Part shown: positions 34,501 through 45,153 of the stretch, one piece after another
Layout: each line of letters opens with the position of its first letter
Numbering within the stretch: position 1 is the stretch's first letter
NCBI GenBank assembly: GCA_025403435.1
Contig: CM046338.1
Location: 25,154,281 to 25,218,280, forward strand
Reading direction: 5' to 3'
From: Artocarpus heterophyllus
Taxonomy: Eukaryota > Streptophyta > Magnoliopsida > Rosales > Moraceae
Length of the DNA stretch: 64,000 nt
Program-made: the position numbers and the translations under genes
The notes under the pieces: generated by a model
Seen by the model: the letters and a program-made list of their open reading frames with translations, nothing else
What the model was told of the DNA's origin: nothing
Databases searched by the model: none

Positions 34501-35399
34501 AATGAATGCCTACCTTAGATGTTCTTGTCAAGTTCTTTCTTTGGTACAACGCTTTGTATAATGATGAATTAAGATTTTCGGAAGGTAGAACACTAGATTA
34601 TGGTGGTGATAATGGTGGTTTTTAAGATCTTTCTTTTGGTGGGTTTCAATGATTTGAAGAAATTATTAGGCTAGACAAACTTTACATATTTTTGCTTGCT
34701 TCTGCTAACTTTTGGTCTCAATTTCAAAAAGGTCCTACCATAGAACAACATTTAAATTGTGCAATAAAGTTCAGTAGCCTGCTTTATGGGACGATACTGT
34801 GGATCTTGAATATTATTGCTCGTATTGATAACTTTTTTTTTTCCTCGAATAGAGTTCTTGTTTCCTTAATTTCTCTGTCACTAGGGCATGTGGCCAAACA
34901 TTATATTCACCGTCCTTCCTAATGATGGTCTATGTTTTCAAGTTCTGGTTTATGCTCCATTTTTGAAATTCTCCCACCATGCAGGTAAAATATCTCTGGC
35001 TTCTCTTTGATTTGGCTGTGGGGTCCTGATAACCTCGTTGAAAATGGGCCATACAAGTAAGGTTCTATGCAATCCAACCATTACGCTTGATGGAGAGTTT
35101 ATTTGATGAAAACGAGCTGACTTTTTTTTTTCCCCCCCATATATGCAATGATAATTCTCTATACAGGTACATCTTTAGCACTGAAGGTCCATCTACTACC
35201 GTCAACCCCGCAAATATCTTTAGTGCACGAACATTGCTCGTATTTTGGGGCCTAGTGTAGAAGTGGTGACATTAAACAGGGACACCATACATCAAACATT
35301 GCAAGCAATCTTCAAGAAACCAATGAAAAGCAGGTCATTGGAGGCGGGCTCACAGTGGAGTGCAATCAGAAAGTACTTTTTCGGATTCATGTTTTGTAA
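28591..35399 (+). pseudogene. MNS5: alpha-mannosidase I MNS5 (EDEM-like, GH47), disrupted reading frame
   Basis: ER-lumen GH47 mannosidase that trims mannose from misfolded glycoproteins for degradation. Exons: 28591-28704, 29316-29435, 29527-29619, 29936-30022, 30410-30500, 31030-31085, 31364-31436, 31779-31887, 32372-32422, 32790-32878, 32978-33059, 33148-33261, 33877-33956, 34198-34333, 34985-35056, 35167 to about 35399. Residues 1-24 look like a signal peptide. Family blocks with conserved acidic residues are present: FYHAFNGYMENAFPLDELRP, TLTLEFGVLSRLTND, GIGTSIDSFYEYLLKA, LRPELIESTYWLYKATRDPR. The frame breaks three times: GT-AG joining of 31436 to 31779 is one base short (TTTT), 35018-35023 has an extra G, and about 35189 an extra C. 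Near the end a TAG (35253-35255) replaces an expected Tyr codon. The C-terminus may lie in the gap. This is either a decaying gene or a poorly polished assembly of a good one. The intron after 31085 begins with GC. Confidence 0.85.
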
Positions 35400-35479
35400 A
35401 GGTCAGTACTTTTTCTTCCCCTTCTCATGGTTTTAAGATTTAGTTGGAATTCATCAACTTTACATATATTTAGGAATTT

Positions 35480-35744
35480 TGCTAGTTTTAGAATAGAGGT
35501 GGCAATTTGGGTCATTCGTGTCAGTTCAAGTTGATCCATGCGTCTCACTCGCATTGTCACAAAATACAACAGTTTGTGTGTTAATTTACTTAATCCATAT
35601 ATCTATACTTTGTGAATTTAGGTCTGAATCTCATATTATTTTTTTGAAAAAAAAATCTTATATTAATTTTATTTAAGTTAAATCTGTAAATATTATTCTT
35701 ATAAAATTGTTTATAAAAAAAAATAAATCAAGTCAATTTCGTGT
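35480..35744. other. AT-rich DNA left of the gap, possible hAT end
   Basis: After the last recognisable MNS5 exon the sequence becomes AT-rich. A block at about 35493 (TAGAGGTGGCAATTTGGGTC) resembles the left end of hAT-type MITEs. The element would continue into the gap, so neither its right end nor a target duplication can be seen. Confidence 0.35.
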
Positions 35745-35844
35745 NNNNNNNNNNNNNNNNNNNNNNNNNNNNNNNNNNNNNNNNNNNNNNNNNNNNNNNN
35801 NNNNNNNNNNNNNNNNNNNNNNNNNNNNNNNNNNNNNNNNNNNN
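35745..35844. other. assembly gap (100 N)
   Basis: Exactly 100 N, the conventional placeholder for a gap of unknown length. The first bases after it match those at 38227, so the gap lies within one copy of a repeated LTR-like sequence, which probably caused it. Confidence 0.99.
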
Positions 35845-38390
35845 CTTCCCTTGCCTACTCTACCTTCCCTTGCTCTTATTAGTTAGAACATTAACTTGAG
35901 TGTTAGAGTACCTTTGGTAGATAACCACCGATGTTCCCTTACTTCTAAGCCTTCTCTTCTCTTGCAGATCTGACTAGATTAGGTGAAGTTAGGCAAAACA
36001 TAGAACTTGACGACCATGCAGCTTTGTACGTGGTGTTGCACTAATCTTAGGCATCAACATTTTGGCGTAAGAAGGGGACACAGCCTTTCCAGCAACCTCA
36101 CATGTTTCCTCCAACCATTCCTAGGGGGTCAAAAAACTAGTAAAGGTCAACTGATTAAGTGTCAGGAACCCCAAGAAAAGGTTCATTAAGTCTGACCAAG
36201 AGTCCAACCACAGGAATAAGATCTCAACATGTATCTGACCACAAGTTTGACCAGGTTTGACAAAGAGTCCAAATAGGTCCTCTAAGTCCAGCTAAAAGTC
36301 TAACCATATGACAACATTTGACTAGGAGTTCAACCACGTCCAATAAGGCTACAACCAATCAAGAGACCTTAGGTCTAATGAAGAGTCTAACGACGCATCT
36401 AATCATAAGTCTGACTACAAGTTTGACTAGGTCCAAGAAGGCTAGAGCTAACTAGGAGACCTCAAGTTCGACCAAGTCCAAGGAGGATGTAGCTGATTGG
36501 AGAAGTCCAAGTCCGACTACGGCCAACTAGGTCCAGGATGAAGAGTCCAAAAGGCTACAACTAATTAAAAGACCTCAGGTCTGACAAAGAGTCTGAGTTA
36601 GTCCTGGTAGAGAAAATGAGGTCCTAGCAACAGCCAACTGGGTTCAAGACAAAGAGTCCAAAAGGGCTATAGCCAACCAACAAACCAGGTCTAAGAAAGA
36701 GTCTGACCAAGTCTAAGAAGGCTACAACTGACTAGAGAAGACCAAGTCACGGTTATGGCTAACCAAGTCCAAGGCAAAAGTCCAAAAGGCTCTAGCTATT
36801 CAAGAGACCTTAAGACTGACAAAGAGTTCGACTAAGTCCAAGAATGCTATAGCCTAAAAGAGACCTTTGGTTCGACAAAGAATCTGACCAAGTCCAAAAA
36901 GGCTACAACAAACCAAGAGACCTCAGGTCTCACAAAGACTGCGATCATGTCCAAGAAGGTTAGAGCCAACCAAAGAAGACCAAGTCCCGGCTATGACCAA
37001 CCAAGTGCAGGACAAAGAGTCTAAAAAGGCTATAGCCAAACAAAAGACTTTAGGTCCAATGAAGAGTCCGACTAGGTCTAAGAAGGCTACGGCTGACTAG
37101 AGAAGACCTATTCTCGGTTGTGGCCATCAAGTCTAGGGCAAATAGTCCAAAAAGGCTATAGTCAACTAAGAGAGCTAGGTATGACGAAGAGTTTGACCAA
37201 GTCCCAGCTACAGCCACTCTGGTTAGGACAAAAAGTCTAAAATAGCTACAGCTAACCAAGAGACTTTAGATCCAACGAGGAGTCCGACTAGGTTTAAGGA
37301 GGATACGGCTAACTATAGAAGCCTAAGTCCTAGCTATGGCCAACTAGGTCTCGATGAAGAGTCCAAAAAGGCTATAGCCAAGCAAGAGACCTCAGGTTCG
37401 ACAAAGAGTTCAACCAAGTCCAAGAAGGCTATAGCCTACGGAGACACCTTTAGCCTGACAAAGAATCCGACTAGGTCTAAGAAGGCTAGGACCGACCAGA
37501 AAAGACCAGGTCCTGACTACAGCTAATTAGGTCCAGGACAAAGATTTTAAAAAGGCTATAGTTAACCAAGAGACCTTAGTCCTACAAACAGTCTGACCAT
37601 GTCCAAAAAAGCAATGATTCACTAAAGAAGACCAAGTCCAGCTATGACCAATCAGGTCTAAGATGAAGAGTCCACAAAGGCTACAGCTAACTAAGAGACC
37701 TTAGGTTTGACGAAGAGTCAATCCAGGTCCAAGAAGGTGACAACATACAAGAGAAGAGCAGGTTCTAGCTCTAGCCAACCAGTTCCAAAATGAAGAGTCC
37801 AAAAAGGTTTCTACTAATCAAGAAACCTCAGATCCCACAAAGAGTCCAACCAAGTTCAAAAAGGCTACATCTAACCAAGAGACCTCTAGTGTAATGAAGA
37901 ATCCAAGTAAGTCCAAGAAGGCTACAATCAACTAGAGAAGTCCAGGCCTCGGCTATAGCCAACCAAGTGTCCAAAAAGGCCAACCAAGCGTAAGATTGAC
38001 TGTCAATATCACTTGGTAATGGATCATATCCAATGACCATCGCGTGGCACCATCTCAACCCTTTGTTAGGTAATCCTCCATTTCTAAAGATCATGACACC
38101 TGTCATTGACCAGTTAGGCTTCATAGTGTAATACAGCTGGGTCATAAGCCAAACATAGTCCATGCCTAGATCCAAGCTAGACTCTATAAATAGGAGCATT
38201 AAATCTACCACAATGGTATGGGCATTCTTCCCTTGCCTACTCTACCTCTCCCGTTGCTCTTCCTAGTCAAAACACTAACTTAAGTATTGGAGTGCCCTGA
38301 TAGACACCACATAGGTGTCCCCTTACTCTGAAGCTTTCTCTTCTCATACAAATCCGACCAAACTAGGCAGAGTCTAGTAGAACATGGAAT
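35845..38390 (+). mobile_element. non-coding LTR-type element with internal tandem array
   Basis: The sequence just after the gap (CTTCCCTTGCCTACTCTACC, continuing to about 36000) recurs at 38227-38385. The second copy is preceded by a promoter-like segment with CTATAAATAGGAGC at about 38183. This is the layout of two LTR R-U5 regions, with U3 visible only for the right copy and the left U3 lost in the gap. Between them there is no gag or pol, only a tandem array (36240-37980). It fits a non-autonomous LTR retrotransposon. The extreme ends and target duplication are not identifiable. Confidence 0.6.
36240..37980. repeat. degenerate tandem array, ~125-bp unit
   Basis: The block GAAGACCAAGTCCNGGCTATGG or a variant occurs near 36747, 36975, 37100, 37197, 37318, 37500, 37627, 37752 and 37937. 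Spacings are mostly 121-127 bases, with some 180-230 where a sub-block is duplicated. Each unit also holds AAGAGTCCAAAAAGGCTA, AACCAAGAGACCTCAGGTC and GACCAAGTCCAAGAAGGCTA. Stops occur in every frame, so it is not protein-coding. Confidence 0.85.
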
Positions 38391-38989
38391 CCAACCATTG
38401 TGTGACAAGATTTTTCCTTCATGGGGATTTTTTTTTTCTTTCGACAAAATTTTTTCTAGTAAGGTTTGGACAAAGCATATTCTTATATGATGGGTATCCA
38501 AAGGGAAGTGTTGAGTGGATTCGAGTTTCTTTAAGAAATGTTAAAAGTAGATGTCTAATGATTATTTATCATATTAAGAGATGATGAAAGCACGTGTTGA
38601 TTCCTAGCTTTCCTTGAGACAGATTCTCATATATACTACAACTTTCCAAAGTGATGGGCAGTAAAATTGTTTCGATCAGTTCTCCTACACTTAAAATGGG
38701 CCTTGCATACTATGATCCTTGTACATTAGCAAGAAGAAGAGTTGAAAGAGAAGAGTGGGATGGAAAAATATTAAAAGAAAGGATAGTATTTAAAATAGAA
38801 AGAAAGAAAGAAAGAGTGAAGTACAACAATAAAAGAATTTTCTCTCTATATTGAGCCCATTTTAGGATGGCTTGTGCTTTTACTTTTAAATAGTAGACAA
38901 AAGAAGTATAAGTTAGAGCATTAATTAGTGTAGATAGTACATGGAAAAATGTATTTAGATTTCAAAAGAGCTTTTAGATTGTTTGGTTA
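38391..38989. other. intergenic spacer, no gene supported
   Basis: A 600-base stretch between two LTR-type elements. A frame around 38651-38854 has no family I recognise and ends in low-complexity Lys/Arg/Glu codons over a GAAA microsatellite (38800-38816). I see nothing else. Confidence 0.4.
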
Positions 38990-39261
38990 TGTAATGCCCC
39001 CTTATGGACGTCACAGATGTCGTTACATTCATACATTACATACTTATTTGGAACATTATTTGAAAACGTAGTTAAGGAAATTGTGACCATGATCCATACA
39101 TACATTTTTTTTTGACAACATTCATTAATTTAATTCATACTATTAATAATAATTCAATTGAATATGGAATTGATTATAAACATCCTTTAATAAAGTAAAA
39201 AAAATGCCAAATAGTGACATTATCACTTATAAAACATCACATCATAATTATTTGCTCTCAC

Positions 39262-39440
39262 AGTTCGGCAGGCCGAACATGGTCGGCAGGTCAAAAATCG
39301 TCAACCGACAGGCCGAGAGAGGCTCTGCAAAACAGGGTTTTAAAACTTTCAAAGTTCGGCAGGCCGAAAATGAGATCGACAGGCTGAACTTTCTTACATC
39401 GGCATGCCGACCAATGATGATCGGTAGGCCGACAGAGCCA
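39262..39440. repeat. cluster of TCGGCAGGCCGA motifs
   Basis: About seven variants of TCGGCAGGCCGA (arms TCGG/CCGA around CAGG) lie within 180 bases, for example GTTCGGCAGGCCGAAC and CATCGGCATGCCGACC. Each can form a small hairpin. They lie in the left part of the 3.1-kb element and run opposite to the right cluster. Confidence 0.85.
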
Positions 39441-41689
39441 AAAACTTTAAGAAAACTTAAATTTTAAGACAAATTCAACTTTTCAAAATGCGGAAGATCA
39501 AATTCTTAAAATGATAAAATAAATATTAAAACATAGTTCTTGTATTTTTTAAAACTTATCATAAAAATATGTTCAAATAATAAACCATAACTTAAATCAT
39601 AAAATTTGCTTCATTGGCATTCTTCCGATTACAATTCATCTTCCTTATGCTCACACGCCTTCCCATGTCCTCCGCCTAATCTATGATTTTTTTACCCTTA
39701 TCTGCAACATGATATAAACTTGAATAAGCTAAAGCTTAGTAAGTACATATAATTCTCATAATTTAAAATCATTTCATAAACATCATCATCATCATCATCA
39801 TAACGTAATAGTGCAGTAAGCACATTTTCATAGAAATATATCTTTCATTACATTGACCATATTAAAACTTATTCCATTTTATCTTAAGGGCTCAAGTGTT
39901 GCACCATAATCATCATTGTAGGCGCGCCTTCATGAGAGGAGAAGGGTAGCTATTCCTAAACCAAACATGACATCATATCATATCATATCGTAACATTGGT
40001 GTGCAACACTTATTAGGTGATACATATATACATAACTTTCATGCTTTGAAATTTGCCTTAATCAAACATGCATAACTTTAAATCATGAAAATCTTTCATA
40101 AGAGATCCTTTAAGGAAATCATCATAAAATCATCATAAATATCATCATGAACATAACATCCAACTTTTTAAAACTCATCATTTTGCAGGTGAGAATATAC
40201 TTACCTTAGAAGCTAGCGTACTTAACCTTATATGTATTGGTGATGACGCCGCGGTCTCGATGCGCTCTTTCCTTTGTGTGTTTATGTTATTTATTTATTT
40301 AAAGATGCAAAATAAAATTAATAATTATTATCATAAAATAGAACATCCATCCATATAACTATAATCATAAAAATGCATTCATAACAATAATCATAAAAAA
40401 AATACCATACATTTCAAACATAAAATCTACCAGAAATAAAAAAAAAAATAGTGAACAACTTTATCCTCAGGTCTGTTTAACACATTCTAACATCATAGAA
40501 AAATCTACAAAAATTAACATATATAGTAGACATATAAAAACCTAACATATCCAAAAATTAGCTTCAACAAAAATCAGAGTTGGTCAAAACTCACATTTGA
40601 AAATTAGTAACAAAACTAACTTAGGTTTGACAGGCAGTGAGTAATCTTGTGAAAACATTTCTAACAATTAAAACACATATATTTTAATTTTAAAATTCAT
40701 TCTAACATCTTACTATCATACATTTCCATATCATAAAATTATTTTATCATGAATAAATCATTTAAACATTTAAAACATTACATAAAACGAAGGTCCAAAA
40801 TTAACATTGTTTTAAAACAGTTTCTTGACCTAGTCTCATAGAAATTTCATAACACATAATTCACTCATTAAAACATTACGAAATTTTGCAGTCCAAAACA
40901 TAACATATACATGAACATTCTTGCTAAATTTCATAGCAAACAAAACACATTTACCCCTTGAACAAAAATCACATTTTCATGCATTATAGCCAAACAACAA
41001 TATTTTACTGTGAGTGGTAGAGGATAGAAAATTCATAACTTATCATAGAAATATTGAAATAATGTGAAATTTAGAGGAACATCACATAACACATCCATGA
41101 ACAACATATTAAAATTTTAGAACAAAACAAAATACCTAGACAAAGTTACGGTGTACGGATTGAAGAGAAGAAATACTTTTCAGAATTACCAAAAAATAAG
41201 TTCTTTACCTTAAAAAATTTCTTCTCAAAATCCTTGAACTTAACCCCAATGGAAACTCAATATATTCTTCAAATAATAACAGAGGAATTGAAAGGAAAAG
41301 GAGGAGAAAAATGTGAAGAAGAAGAGAAAAGAGAAAAGAAACGTCTCAGAAGAACAGAGAGAGAGAGCGAGCGTTTATGTGAATAAGGATAACGTAAAAG
41401 AAAGTTTTAATGCCCTCAATTATGTCAACAATTTTTTGACTAATCTTGGACTAATTTGCGTGGAGAATGGAGAGAAAAGAGAGAAAGTCAAACAAATCAT
41501 CTCATCTGACCATAATTTGCCCTCTAAAAATAGTAAACCATTAATAATTACATTCAATCAATAAAAGTCAATGATTTTATTTCCTTAAATGAGGAAATTA
41601 ATCCATAAATATGCCAATCAGTCATCAGTCATTATCCAATCACAACCAATCATCATCGTCACATTTCTAGGAGACTTCGGTTGACTGCT

Positions 41690-41830
41690 CGTCAGGTGTC
41701 ATCGGCCTGCTGACTGCACAGTTTGGCCTGTCGATTCCATGAAGTCCGGCCTGCCGATGGTTTCCATCGGCCTGCCGATCCTTGACAAGCTATTCGGCCT
41801 GCCAAACTTGAAAGCCCGGCCTGTCAAACT
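41690..41830. repeat. cluster of TCGGCCTGCCGA motifs (opposite orientation)
   Basis: About six variants of TCGGCCTGCCGA, the reverse complement of the motif at 39262-39440, occur in 140 bases (CATCGGCCTGCCGATCC, ATTCGGCCTGCCAAAC and others). The two clusters therefore form a widely spaced inverted pair about 2.3 kb apart inside one element. Confidence 0.85.
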
Positions 41831-42070
41831 GTCCTTAAAATGTAATACATCATAGCATTCAAGACATCATTGCATCATAATTAAACATACATCGAAATTA
41901 ACATGAACACTTGAGCACATCAATTCCACGCGAACGTCATTTGTCATAAAACTTAAAATAAAAAGTTAGTAATATAAAATCACAAATCATAACATATATC
42001 AATTAGAAAATTACTTAACGTCGTTATTAACTTAGCATAATCCGTTACATAAAAATAGGTGAGTGTTACA

Positions 42071-45000
42071 GGTTAAATAAGTTAAAAACTCTTACTATTA
42101 TAAAAGCAAATGTAATATAAAATATAAATAAAATTTTCAATTTGTTATTCACATTATAAGGTTGAAAAAGTAAAAATTTTTTTTTTTCATAAGTACCAAA
42201 CAAGTGGCTAATTCCAAAAGTGCTTATAAAATCCAAAAACCAAAATAACTTGTCCATCCATGCAAGTCCAAAAGTAACTCTTGGACGGAATAAGTCAAAA
42301 TTAGCTTATTTTAAGCCATTCCAAATAGTTCAATCATTTTTTTATTTGCTATTTATTTAGCTTTGCTATAATAATTTTATTTTTAGAGAAACTGTGGTAA
42401 ATAGTAGTTTGTATTTAGTCAATTGTAAATTTTGCAAGATCTTTTTAAAAAGTAGAGCAAATAGCAAATTTTTATAAAACTGTATTTTAAGCCCATTGGA
42501 AGCCTAAAAATACCCTTAACAATATATTTGATATTTTTTTATCTTTTTCCTTTTGTCCTTCTTCCTCTCTTTCCTTTTTTTTTTCCTCTCTCTTTCTCTC
42601 AACTTTGTGTTATGCCTGACTCTCTCTCCCTTTCTCTCTCTCTTTTTTGGTGTTCTTGATACCTCCTCGTTGGTGCCGCATGCTAAGCATGTGACGCAGA
42701 TGAAGTTGTGATTAAGTTCTCTATTGCATAGACCTCCAACAGCCATGGCGGATGCACGAAGATTTGAAGGCAACGACCTTTGCTGAGCAAAGATATGAGG
42801 TCTTCAGCTCATCGTGGCACAAAGATCTGATAGTAGCAACCTTCGATCTGATCCCCCTCGACGTCATTGATGTTTGAGATGGGAAGGTCCAACCTCATCG
42901 ATGATGTTGACCTTTAATGCTTAAAGATTCGATATACTGCATGAGATATGAGGTCTTAAGTTCATCATCAGCACTAGGATTTCATTAAATAGTTGGCTTA
43001 ATTATGTAGATCATCTCTATCTAATCAAGGAAGAGTGAGTGGTGCTGGCAAACGAGCGGCAACAGCAGGCAACACTTTACTAGTGGTGGGTGGTGCTTTG
43101 CTAACAGTGGCTGGCATTTGGTGACAAAGTTGAGTTTTTTTTTTTTTTGGTATAATCTTGTTTTTGGTGTAGCAATTATATTCTTTTGGGTGTATAAAAT
43201 GAAATATTTATTGCAAAATACATTATTTCGTGGCCACTGGTGACATTATCAATGCTAGTGATGTCCATTCACGTTGCCTATAAATTTTTGTATTTACATG
43301 AAAATACCATATTCCCTTGTAAATATTGTATTTCCTAACTGTTGGTGAGATTCCTAGAAAACTTTTCGTATTTATGTGGCAATATGGTATTTCGATGTAA
43401 ATACTATATTTCTTGGTTGCCGTGATGTCATTGATAATTTTTTTTATTTACATAGAAATATAATACTTATATATAAATATAATATTTCCTAGCCGCCATC
43501 GACGTCGTTGGTGGCGACGATGTCTGGTAACATTGCACTAAATTTTTTGCATTTACATGAAATATGGTATTTCTACGTATAAATTGTCTTTCCTGATTGA
43601 CAACGAGGTCACTAGAAAACTTTTATATTTACCTAGAAATATAGTATTTTTCATGTAAATACTATAGTTTGTAGCTACCAATGAAGTCAATGGTAAGCTT
43701 TTGTATTTACATGTAAATACAAAATTTATTGGCCATTGATGATGTCGCCAGTGCCAGTGGTGAATGGTAAGATTTCAAGTAAATTTTTGTATTTAAATTG
43801 AAATACAATATTTTTCGTTTCCGACAAGAGGCTGGTAAATTTTTGTATTTGCATGAAAATACGGTGTTTTTCGTTCGCTATTGACATCGCTGATGCTAGT
43901 GATAACTGGAGAAGAGAAAGGTAAGGGTATTTTTGGAATTTTCATTTTTAGTTTCTCATGAGATCCAATGCAATTCTTATGATATGTTATTTACTACATA
44001 TTTTGAAAAGATATGACATTATTTATTAATTCTTAGCACAAATATATTGTTTGTCTCCTTCCCTCTTATTTTTATCCCCTTAATTTATAAAAAAATTAGT
44101 CGAAAAGCACGCACTCTGTGTGTGTCTATTAGGTATGTTAACAAAAAATAAAAATGAAAAATTGAGAAGAAAATAAAAAAAATATGTTAAAAAAAAGAAC
44201 AAAAATATGATAAAAAAATATGTATGAAAAGAAAGACAAGACCGGAAAAATAAAAGAAAAAGAAAACAGAAAAGAAAAACTCAAAAGTAAAAAAAAAAAA
44301 ATACAAAGAATATTTCTACCTTCTTTTTTTTTTGGGACTAGAGAGTATTGGGTGAAATACATTCTCATTTTATATGTATATGTTAAAGACAATATTTGTT
44401 TGAGAAATTTCAACATAAAAATTTCAACTATAAAACTACTACATATTAAGAAAAAATATGAACAATGAATGGGTATGTTTTGGTTCCAACTTTATTATTC
44501 GTTTGTTAGATGGATTTGAATTAGTGATTTGATTTGAGTTATGTAATTTGAATTAGGATTTAAGTTAGTAATTTAAACTGTTATCCAAATTGACGTTTGG
44601 ATGTACATTTAAGTTTTAATCTGAATGTAAAATAAAATTGAAATTTGTATTTGAAGAGGTAGTGAAAAAAGTTTTTTGATTTATTAACAAATCTAATATA
44701 ATCTTAATATTAATGATCCTAAAAAATATATAATATAATATTTAATTTATTCATTTCTTTATTAGGAACACAATGAAAAAAGAATCCTCTCATTTGGATA
44801 TCAAATGAAGAAGTTATGATTTTTTTTTTCAAATATACGAGAGAGAATATCAACATTTACTGTAGCAAATATATTTAAGTATCAAATATTTAAAAGTTTA
44901 AAACTCTAAAAACTTAAATTTTTAATATTATTTAATTTAAATTTTTTAAAAAATAAATATATATTTAAAATATTTTTAATACTTAAATTTAAATTTAAAT

Positions 45001-45153
45001 TTGAGTTAATTGAATCTAAACAATACTCGACCCAAAAAACTCTTGTTCCAAAAAAACTGTTAATTTGGGCTGGGAGGCCAACTTCACAAACTTCTTAGCC
45101 CAAAGGACGTCCGGGTGGCAATTTCGACCCCAAAAAAGCACTGTGCAGCGTCA
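42071..45153. other. intergenic, low-complexity and repeat DNA
   Basis: CT-rich runs at 42540-42650, a minisatellite at 43230-43930, a purine-rich strand at 44140-44300 and AT-rich DNA up to the HDA8 leader. Long frames in the 42.5 and 44.2 kb regions translate to Lys/Arg/Glu or Phe/Ser runs and are composition artefacts. The last ~150 bases should carry the HDA8 promoter and leader; I recognise no specific site. Confidence 0.5.
43230..43930. repeat. degenerate minisatellite, ~75-105 bp period
   Basis: The block TTTTGTATTTACATGAAAAT or a variant recurs near 43288, 43369, 43445, 43549, 43625, 43700, 43788 and 43843. It is followed each time by an AATACTATATTTC-like partner and usually by GCC..GATGTCG..GGTG. 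One unit (43699-43724) is a perfect 26-bp palindrome centred on ACATGT. Confidence 0.75.

Larger units (their letters stand above)
38990..42070. mobile_element. 3.1-kb solo LTR-like element with perfect 5-bp target duplication
   Basis: The 5-bp direct repeat GGTTA immediately flanks the element (38985-38989 and 42071-42075). The ends are TGTAATGCCCC and GAGTGTTACA, imperfect inverted TG..CA termini of the TGTAACACCC..GGTGTTACA kind common in plant Gypsy LTRs. No second copy of the terminal sequence and no coding domain is found inside, so a very long solo LTR is the simplest reading; a non-autonomous element is the alternative. Two clusters of a GGCAGGCC-type motif lie near the ends in opposite orientation. 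Orientation cannot be decided. The rest is AT-rich, with a CAT microsatellite at about 39783-39801. Confidence 0.78.

Noticed and set aside
36240..37980. Tandem array as a repetitive protein gene
   Set aside because: Stops occur in all frames and unit length varies out of frame.
38651..38854. 67-codon frame downstream of the tandem-array element
   Set aside because: No family recognised; the second half is translated from a GAAA repeat.
44138..44468. Lys/Glu-rich or Phe/Ser-rich frames on both strands
   Set aside because: Homopurine tract artefact with no family signature.
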